Source of the DNA: Porogramme epimiltina
Lineage: Eukaryota > Basidiomycota > Agaricomycetes > Polyporales > Polyporaceae
Direction of reading: 5' to 3'
DNA: 64,000 nucleotides
Assembly: GCA_900155495.1 (NCBI GenBank)
Contig: FTLJ01000500.1
Coordinates: forward strand, 1 to 64,000
This document shows, piece by piece, positions 56,668-64,000 of this stretch. Position numbers and translations under genes: made by a program. The notes beneath the pieces were generated by a model. The model had not been told where the DNA came from. It did not search any database and was given only the letters and a program-made list of their open reading frames with translations. Each line of letters begins with the position of its first letter. The first letter of the stretch is position 1.

Positions 56668-57976
56668 CTACGCGGGCACCGAATCCCGGATCCATTCCAA
56701 TAGGGCGCGGTTGAGCTTCTCCGGCTGCTCGAGCTGGAGCCAATGACCGGCCTCGAACATCTGCGACTTCCCGTGCGGGCACACCTCGCGCATGATCCCT
56801 TCAGACGGCTCGGCGATGCAGACAGCATCCTTCGTGCAGCCCAGGAAAATCATTGGGTGCGGGATCGACGCTTTGTCCTTGATGGCTGCTCCGCAGAGTT
56901 CGTCAGTGGACTGTGCCAGAAGGCGTGATAGAGCCCAGGGTGCAACGTACCTTGGTCGTCAGAGGATATTAGGCCGGACTTCATAACCTGGAACCACTTG
57001 AGCGCGGCTCCAAGACCGCCCGCATTCTTCCAGTCTGCGAGCATGCGGGCCTTGTCCTGTATGGGGTTGCCCGGTCAGCGTACATACACACGATGCGAAA
57101 GAGGCTAGTGCGCACCTCAGACGAGAGGAAAGAAGCCGCTTTCTTGTCGGACTTTAGCCACGGCTCGAGTTGGTCCCGTCGTGTGAGGACTGTCTTCCAC
57201 AGTTCCGGGTCGGAGGTGTACCAGAGTGTCAGTAGAGACTCGAGCTAGCGGAATGTCATTAGTCTAGAGTGCGGACGACTGGCTGGTGGTCAATGTGCTT
57301 ACGTGAGCGTCGACGACGTCTTTCGCTCGTTCTTCGCCCAAGAATCTGCCATTGGATCAACGTGAGTGAACTCGCGTGAGGAAAGCGCGAATGGGCACGT
57401 ACAGCCAGTAAGCAAACAACTCGGCGTTCTTGGCCTCCACTTGCGCGCTGAGAGTGAGCTCGAGGTCGAACCCGGGGAGCGGGGGACAGAACCCGCTCGC
57501 GACAAAGGCGAATGCAACGAATCTGTCTGGGTAGTACTGCCCGAGTCGAGTGGCAAGAATCGAACCCCTACATGACCACCAGCCAGCCAGAGTGGTCAGC
57601 ACACGAGGTCTCAGATCAAACAAACGGGCACGACCGCGCACAGAGCAGAAGAACGGACGTACCAGTCATGACCGACGACGACAACTTCGTCGACGTCGCA
57701 GTGGTCGATGACGTCAATGAGGTCTGCAGTGATCTTGCTTGGGGCGTAGTGCGCAATCTGGGAGGGCTTCGACGAGCCGCCGTGGCCGAGAAGGTCGGGT
57801 GCGATGACGCCGTAACCGGCAGCGATGAAGAACGCCACCTGGTGGCGCCAGTCGTATGCGGTAGACGGGAAGCCGTGCACGAACAGGATTGTGGGGAGGA
57901 TGTCGGGAGGAGAGAAGAAAGTGTGATAGATGTGGCCAGACTTGGTCAGGATGTCTTTGTACGAGCGCGGGTTCAT
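56668..57976 (-). CDS. Epoxide hydrolase, alpha/beta-hydrolase fold
   Basis: Opens epoxides to diols through an Asp nucleophile. Seen: TILFVHGFPSTAYDWRHQ (HGFP oxyanion), GVIAPDLLGHGGSSKP, EVVVVGHDW | GSILATRLGQ with the nucleophile Asp in HDWGS, YYPDRFVAFAFVASG, cap-domain segments SLLTLWYTSDPELWK and ADWKNAGGLGAALKWFQVM, IPHPMIFLGCTKDAVC with the likely acid, and EAGHWLQLEQPEKLNRALLEWI with the catalytic His. About six introns; the one inside HDW|GS is about 90 nt, longer than usual here. The stop TAG is 56668-56670. A TATA-like TATATAT occurs at about 58084-58090, 110 bp upstream of the ATG. Substrate unknown; fungi carry many such enzymes for xenobiotics. Confidence 0.85.
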
Positions 57977-59247
57977 GGTTCTGAAAGCAAATATGAGAGC
58001 GTGACAGATTAGCAGATGGACGACAAGTCGAGCAGGGAGTAGCAGAAGTGCAGGTGGTATGTTCTATGGGAGGCGCGACGGGATATATATGAGGGTTGAG
58101 GTTGGACGGAGTGTGAAGTTGGGGTATTTGAGCACCGCGGCCCCTTTGTCCACTATGTGAAGACGCCGGACCGACCACCTGCCGCAAGCTCATGATGCTT
58201 GCTCCTGTGTGAAGAAAGACAAAAGATAGTGGGGTGCGTGCCCACATAGCAGATATCCTCAGGGTGTGAGATTAGATAGGTACTCGCTGTGCACATGAGG
58301 CGAGGGGAAGCGATAGACTTCTTGCAACGCTGGTTGGCGCTGAGCGGAATATGGCACGATTTAATGGTAGGAAGGGCATGATCTAAACAGTCAGAGCGTA
58401 AGTTAGAGAGGCACTTTGAGTCGTAGAAGATGCTCACTAGCTGACATCCGCCACTACCAGCGTCCGCTGTCGTAACATCTGTAAAGTTAGCGGCCATTTT
58501 TACCAATAGACCATCCCATCCATAAAACGATACAAGCCTCCTCAAGACATCGATCTGTTAATAGGCAGAGAGCTGTTGTGCACTTTCATTGTGCTCCCGC
58601 GGGATGCCTAGTGCCCGTTGTACCTAGTCTCGACGTAGTTTACACCCACTCTTGACCTATATTAGACACATACGTGAGGACGGTCCCCATTGCAAGGGGC
58701 ATAGTTCTGAATCACACTGCGGAATATGACCGCGATTCTGAAAATGCCAATGAAGAATATTCGAGAACGTAGCTTAGGATAAACCTCAGGGGAACCAAAG
58801 ACTAGGCTTGGTAGACGGTTGGCGACATCCCGGATATGCGCGGCACACAACGGGTCATTCAGACAGCTCAACTATTGCGAGATGCTTTCGGCCGGATGTG
58901 CAAAAACGTATCGGCGTGGTTGCAAGGTCTGGATTGCCCGTCGGGTCGAAGAGGAAGTAGAAGGAGGCTGAACGCAAGTCCCGGCTGCCTCCGAGCGTCG
59001 ACCGGGACCGTGCGCGGCAGCAGCCGGCAGAATGCCAGAACCCGCCGTCCCCGAAAGGCAGGTGTGCCGACCAGATTGACGTCACCGCCGTGTCAACGCC
59101 GCGAGCCTGGTGCGCTCTTCTGCCCGACACTCTCCGCGCTCGAGTCCACCCTGAACCTATATCTTCTGCGCTTCCCACTCATGCCGCTCACATCCCGGTC
59201 CTCTTTTACACGCCCTCGCATCCGTGCTCCACTGATCCATCATTAAC
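57977..59247. other. 1.27-kb divergent intergenic region, epoxide hydrolase / RCF2
   Basis: No gene was recognised in either strand. One open frame at 58836-59246 ends just before the RCF2 start codon and is probably leader sequence rather than coding. Confidence 0.45.
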
Positions 59248-60200
59248 ATGAAGGTACCGGTGCACAATTCTGTCCTCTCGAAACTCGTCCTCATTGATTC
59301 GATTTCCACTGAAATAGCTCGCTACGAAAGAAGAGTTGGACGCCTACCAACATGAAGTCCTCATCGGAGGCGCCAAAGGCCTTGCAGGCGGCCTTGCATT
59401 CGCATTGCCTGCCTCCTACCTTCTCTACCGCAGATTCCCGTACTACCGCCGCCTGCAACCGTCCCTCAAGGCCCTCGGAGTGATCATTATCGCTGTCCCG
59501 ACATGCGTCATTTCCGCGGAACATGCGGGGCAGAGGTTCGAGCGCGCACAGTGGTAAGCCTTTAAACTTCAAAGCTTGACTTCCCGATTTCAACACTCAT
59601 CTCTGATTGTCAAACCCACTTGCGATCGCAGGAGAGGTGCGGGGAAGGTCGAGATGGATATCGTCCGCGCTAGGCAAGAGGCGAAATGGGAGGAGATGAG
59701 CGCGGGCCAGAAAGTCAGCGACTTTGTTCGCAGGCACGAATACGGCGTGATCGTCGGCAGTTGGGCAGCCGCCATGACCGGCGCATTCTCCTACATCATG
59801 CGTGACCCGTGAGTACATCCTTCAATGAATCCAGGGCTGGTGCTCATGCGTCGACATACAGCATCCAGACTGTTCCCCAGAAGGTCCGTCATGTCCAAAC
59901 ATCGACCTGGGCATCCGACTGACGGATGTGGTGCAGATAGTGCAAGCCCGCATGTGGGCGCAAGGACTTACCATCGGGATAATCATCGCAGCGGGCATCT
60001 TGACCCACTCTCAACGCTCGAAAGCATATGAGGAAGAAGATGAGCACCGTGTGCGACATCTGGTACGCAACCTCTGTTCCGACTTCGGAGCATCCGCTCA
60101 TCTGTTCCTACCGCTCGCACAGCCCGCGGACCATTCTTGGCAAGATATCCTGGCACAAGAGGAGCGGGAGCGCGCAGCGAAGTCCGGGCGCTCAGCATGA
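59248..60200 (+). CDS. RCF2: Respiratory supercomplex factor 2 (HIG1-domain protein Rcf2)
   Basis: Inner-mitochondrial protein linking cytochrome bc1 and cytochrome oxidase. Six exons, about 217 residues. The first coding exon is only ATG-AAG (59248-59253), then LATKEELDAYQHEVLIGGAKG, as in yeast Rcf2, which also starts MK. Membrane segments: LAGGLAFALPASYLLY, ALGVIIIAVPTCVIS, VIVGSWAAAMTGAFSYIM and GLTIGIIIAAGILT. The HIG1 signature is IVQARMWAQGLT. The introns join QW|RGAGK, RDP|IQTVPQK and QK|IVQA, and the last removes about 59 nt before PADHSWQDILAQEE. The stop TGA is 60198-60200. Confidence 0.87.
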
Positions 60201-61963
60201 GGAGCACGCGAATACAAGGGCATTTCGTTTCCAACAGAGGTTTCCAAGGATATACATGTATCACGGGTATGTGGCCGTTTCCGGAAATACAGAGGCAGCC
60301 GACATCCTTCAAGTTGTAGGAATAAATATGTTGTTTTTACACTTACCATGTGGCTGCAGCAGGATCTATGGATGCTGTTGAGTTCGAGCATGTGGGATGC
60401 CCGAATGGTGGCTATGATCACTTTAAGGAACGATGCTTCCTGGTCGTAGCCTAGGTCCAAACTAGGCCGAAATCCGCACCATTGGTTGTTGTTACGGCTT
60501 CTTTGCACGCGTTCTTCACCACCGGCTTTTCCATTGACCGCCGAAGGTGTATGCAGATGCAGATGGGCGCGTAGCGTGGGCACCTGAGTTGCACCCATCG
60601 ACCGTCTGGAGACAGCGGGGCGCCATGACCCAACGTTCATGGTTGCTGTGGTGAGAACACGATGTAATCTTATGAAGCCTCATTGATAAACGCCGCGTTC
60701 CGAGACAGCAGTCGGAGGTGAGGGCTCCGGGGTACGACCAGACGAGCTGGACGACTGCGGCATTCGTGACCCTGTCCTCATCGACGTCTTTGGTGATAGG
60801 CGCCGTAAGGGTATTGAACGATCTTCTCGAGTGCGTCGCCCGCTCGGGCGTAGGTTTCGTCGCCCCCGGCCGTTCTCTGCTTCTATTTTGGATGCAATTC
60901 TATACCTCCGTGGTTCCGCAAAGGCTAACGCTAAGTGAGACAGGGCTTGGTGACTGTGCGTGGGACGGAGTTGGTAAGTCGAGCGGCACGGTTCGCGCGG
61001 CGCTGTCTGCGACGTGCGTAGCGGCTGTTTGAGCTGCGGAGGCCCCGGAAATACCGGACTTGGCTCGCAGGAAAGCGTTCCACAACGGGTGCGATTTACA
61101 GCCACATCGGGCGCGCAGCCGCGGGCGGCGTCGCGAGTCGGGCAGGGGCCAAGAGATGGTGGGAGAGCTCGGGAGGACGAGGCGAAGAAGCTGGGGCCGT
61201 GGCGGTGTCCCGGTCGAGGCCGTCTCGTGGCGACCCGCGGCTCTGGCGCAGAATGAACGGCTGATCGCGAGCAGGTGGGATGGGAGCATCAAGATCCAGG
61301 ACGTGATCAGGACCGTCCTTTGACTCATTTGCCGAGACACGGGCGGCCAGCTCGAGGGGCGATGGGCATGATGATGACGCAACGGGTCCTCGCGCGTTGC
61401 TCGTGGGAGATGTCATTGCGGGTGCCAGATGCTCCCCGGTTATCTCGTCTAGGGCCCGTGGGAGGCAACATTGTAATTGTCGGGTCGACAGACAGGCGAG
61501 ACAAGCGGGAGGCTGTAGGAGGGCAGGCGACTGCGTCCGCCGCCACCTGCGGGACTTGGCTGGTGGTGGGCACCGGGGCCTGCGCACGCAATGGCAAGCC
61601 AATGGGTTTTCTGGACGGGGGTTGTGTAAGCGGGCCGTGCGGACGCGTCGCAGGCTGAGTCGAGGATGCTTGCAAACCGCGGTGACTGTGTCTGCGCTTG
61701 ACGCCCGTCCGGTCGGCCGAGAATTTATAACCATCCCTCATCTGGGATCGGCGCACCGAGTACAGAGGGCGACCCATAAAGTATCCCGAGTTTTAACAGT
61801 CCGTCCGCTCCCGGCCGACGACGCGCTCCCTCGCCCGCCCCTTTCCCCTCGTCCACCACCACCGCCGCCCCTCACTGCGCAGAGGTCCCCCTTCTCTGCG
61901 CGCCCGTGCTGTAAATACCGCGACCCCGCCCACGGAGAGGCCTAGGCTGACAGCGACCGGGAA
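60201..61963. other. 1.76-kb region without a recognised gene
   Basis: The longest gap in the window. Frames on both strands are arginine/alanine-rich shadows of GC-rich DNA with no family pattern. The right end has TTTATAA at about 61724-61730 and CATAAAG near 61777, possible promoter elements of the following gene. A non-coding transcript or an unrecognised exon cannot be excluded. Confidence 0.45.
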
Positions 61964-63797
61964 ATGGGACGACATTACCTCATCAGGTGAGTCTGGCGTC
62001 GCCAAGCTGGCGCGCGCTTCCCCCTTTGGCCGTCGCCCGTCCCGTCGAGCTTGCCCGTCCCCGTCCGCGGTTGGCAGTCGGCGGTCGCACCACCCCGCAG
62101 CGGGCGCCAATCCTGCCCCCTTCGAGGGCCGCTCGGCCGCGTCTTTTGTCACTCCCCGTCGTCAGCTCCGCGACGTTCTTCCCGCTCTCCACTCTCCCTC
62201 CCTTTTCCCCCCTCGCTCCTTCGCCTCTCTCTCTCCCTCTCGCACGGGCACGCCCGCTTTCTCCACCCCATCACCACAGCCGCCTGGCCAGCCTCGCCGC
62301 CGCCAGCGCAATTTGCCCCCGCTCCAACCACACACCCCCCTCCCGCCAGTTCTTGTCCGTGCTCACACACGCATGTCACTCTCTAGGTCCCTCTCTCTCG
62401 CCGGCTCCCTCGTCGGCGGCCTGTGCAACCTCGCCCTCGCCCTCCGCCTCCTCACCCTCTCGCGCTCCCTCGGCTGGGAAAGCGAGACCGAGTGGGAGGG
62501 CTCCGGCGACATGTGGGCGATCGACTACGTCCGCGTCGTTTGGGCCCTCCTCTTTGCCTACTTCGCCGCAGCATCGGCGTCGTGCTTCATCGGCTTCGTT
62601 GGAATCGCCAAGGTGTGTTCTCCGTTCTTTGCGTCCCCTCCTCCCCCAATCCTCGCCACCCTCCCCCGTCCCCGGACGTTCCCGTTTCCTTGTATTCGGA
62701 GTTCGGGAACTTTGCGTGCTGATTGACGTCTTGTCTCTTTCCCTCCCCTTTTCCCGAACCCCCCTGCAACTGCGCCTTTGTTGCCCCGCGTTCCGTATCG
62801 CCTCGCCCCCATCGCCCCTTCACACCCACCGGGCTCGGCACTCCCACAGCACGTGCGCCTGTTCGTGCGCATCTACCGCGACTACTCAATCGCGGACTTT
62901 GTGTTCGTCACCCTCGCGACGCTCGGCGTGAGCTATACGACATTCAGCTCGACATACATCCGCTCGACCGTGTGCGAGGAGCTCTCAAGACACCCCGAGC
63001 TCATGCGCGACATGGGCGAGATGGGGCTTTCGCTCGAGAACTGTGAACAGTGGTTCGAGCGCGCCGTGGTCGCTGTGCTAGGGATCATGTTCATCCTGAT
63101 CGTAGTGCGGGTGAGTCCCTATTTCTTATCCCCATGCAGTGCCTCCGTGGACCGTCCCTGTCGTCTGCGTCTGCGCCCGCAGAGTCAATATTCTACGGAG
63201 TATGACAATGTTGCAGTGACGGTCTCGGAGCGCATGGCCCGAGATCAGGACCCGTTCGCTGACTGCTCGACCCGTCCCCGTGATCCCCATACACTCCACT
63301 GCGGCGCCTAATCCTTCCGCGTTTCGTCTCGGCTCCCCCAGCTACACATCGTCATCGCCCTCTCACAGTTCTACTCGCACATCTCGCGCGAGCTCCTGGC
63401 CAGCGCCCGCGCGCGCTTCGTCGGCCTGCGCGCGATCAAGACCGACGTGCCCCTGCAGCGCATATACCTCATGCCGACGCCGTCGTCGCCCTCGTTCGAC
63501 GGCCGCTCGCACCACTTTGCGACCTCGGCGCAGCCGCAGCAGCCGCCGATGGTCACGGTCTACGCGACGGTCCCGATCGGCGGGCTGTCTGAGGAGGAGG
63601 CGCGCAGGCTGCACGCGACGGAGGCGTGGGTCGCGCCGAGCGCCGCGGCCGTCGCTGCGGCCGTGGCGGGCTCGCCGCGGGCGCACAGGCATACGCACTC
63701 GCACTCGCACGCGGCGCATTCGCACTCCCACCGGCACCATTCGTCCGCGGGTCGCCCGTCGTCCTCGGGGGAGAAGGCGCCCCTGCCCCCGGCCTGA
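61964..63797 (+). CDS. Unknown four-helix membrane protein with histidine-rich C-terminus
   Basis: Not recognised. The best model starts at ATG 61964 (MGRHYLIR | SLSLAGSLVGG), using a GTGAGT donor and a roughly 400-nt intron; a start at 62373 (MSLSRSLSLAGS) without it is the alternative. Later joins are GIAK | HVRLFVRIYRDY and IVVR | LHIVIALSQFY. Predicted membrane helices: SLVGGLCNLALALRLL, VWALLFAYFAAASASCFIGF, FVFVTLATLGVSYTTF and VVAVLGIMFILIVV. The loop before helix 4 has two Cys (VCEEL ... LENCEQWF) that could pair. About 323 residues. The cytosolic tail ends in a HxH-rich run (63684-63745), then a Ser/Pro tail. It lacks the CCG motif of tetraspanins. Confidence 0.65.
63684..63745 (+). 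repeat. His-rich coding repeat (H-T/S-H-S-H pattern)
   Basis: Alternating CAC/CAT with TCG/ACG/TCC codons yields a tail with about a dozen histidines in about 20 residues. Such runs often bind zinc, copper or nickel; here that role is only a guess. Confidence 0.6.
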
Positions 63798-64000
63798 GGA
63801 CGCCGCCGCCTCGCATCCACCCCACCCGCACACGCCTCGATCCCGCACACTCTGACCGTCGAGAGGGCGCGCTGGCGAGGGACACGAGCGGTCCGACCCC
63901 CCGGGGACAGCCACATAGGAGGAGAGCATCTTCGTTTCCTTTTTCTACTGCCATGGATATTGTGCCACACCGACCCGCCTTCCCGTCGCCCCCTGCACCT

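Noticed and set aside
57540..57570. T-arm-like GGTTCGATTC on the minus strand suggesting a tRNA
   Set aside because: It codes the GSILA part of the epoxide hydrolase, and no acceptor or anticodon stem can be formed around it.

Overview
The window is nuclear DNA of a filamentous basidiomycete, most likely a wood- or litter-decaying agaricomycete; a polypore-type fungus is my guess, not shown. Genes are split by many 50-60 nt GT-AG introns with CTGAC/CTAAC-like branch sites just before the acceptor. Coding DNA is GC-rich. The products are typical fungal proteins: Sla1, Grr1, Rcf2, eRF3, a MATA-type HMG box and an AA9 lytic polysaccharide monooxygenase. Most coding regions were assembled here by joining exons so that conserved motifs read through; several start codons remain choices between candidates. 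No rRNA, tRNA, transposon or virus-like element was recognised.

I support 26 protein-coding genes, about one per 2.5 kb. Left part (0-17.7 kb): DBP8 RNA helicase, an HMG-box regulator and SUA5, all on the minus strand; U1-C and LSM3, divergent across 198 bp; an unknown protein head-to-head with F-box protein GRR1; the N-terminal acetyltransferase NAA10; an alpha/beta hydrolase with a very acidic tail; and a CCDC97-like protein. Middle part (18.7-42 kb): a secreted AA9 monooxygenase, a divergent 14-3-3 protein, deoxyhypusine synthase, the Arf exchange factor SEC7 (about 19 introns), endocytic adaptor SLA1, release factor eRF3 (SUP35), a protein joining a protease-like domain to an RBR ubiquitin ligase, and a secreted phosphoesterase-jacalin protein. 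Right part (42-64 kb): RTP1 (TANGO6), TRAPPC2L, cytochrome b5, a membrane-anchored FG nucleoporin, a coiled-coil tail-anchored protein, an epoxide hydrolase, RCF2, and a four-helix membrane protein with a histidine-rich tail.

Most genes are housekeeping (RNA processing, translation and its modifications, vesicle traffic, respiration) and do not form a pathway cluster. Possible functional pairings are U1-C with LSM3 (spliceosome) from one shared intergenic region, and a loose set of translation genes (SUA5, NAA10, DYS1, SUP35). The most unusual items are the predicted protease-RBR ligase fusion (37.3-39.4 kb), the FG nucleoporin with its own transmembrane helix (48.8-52.8 kb), and a GC-AG intron inside the gene for U1-C.
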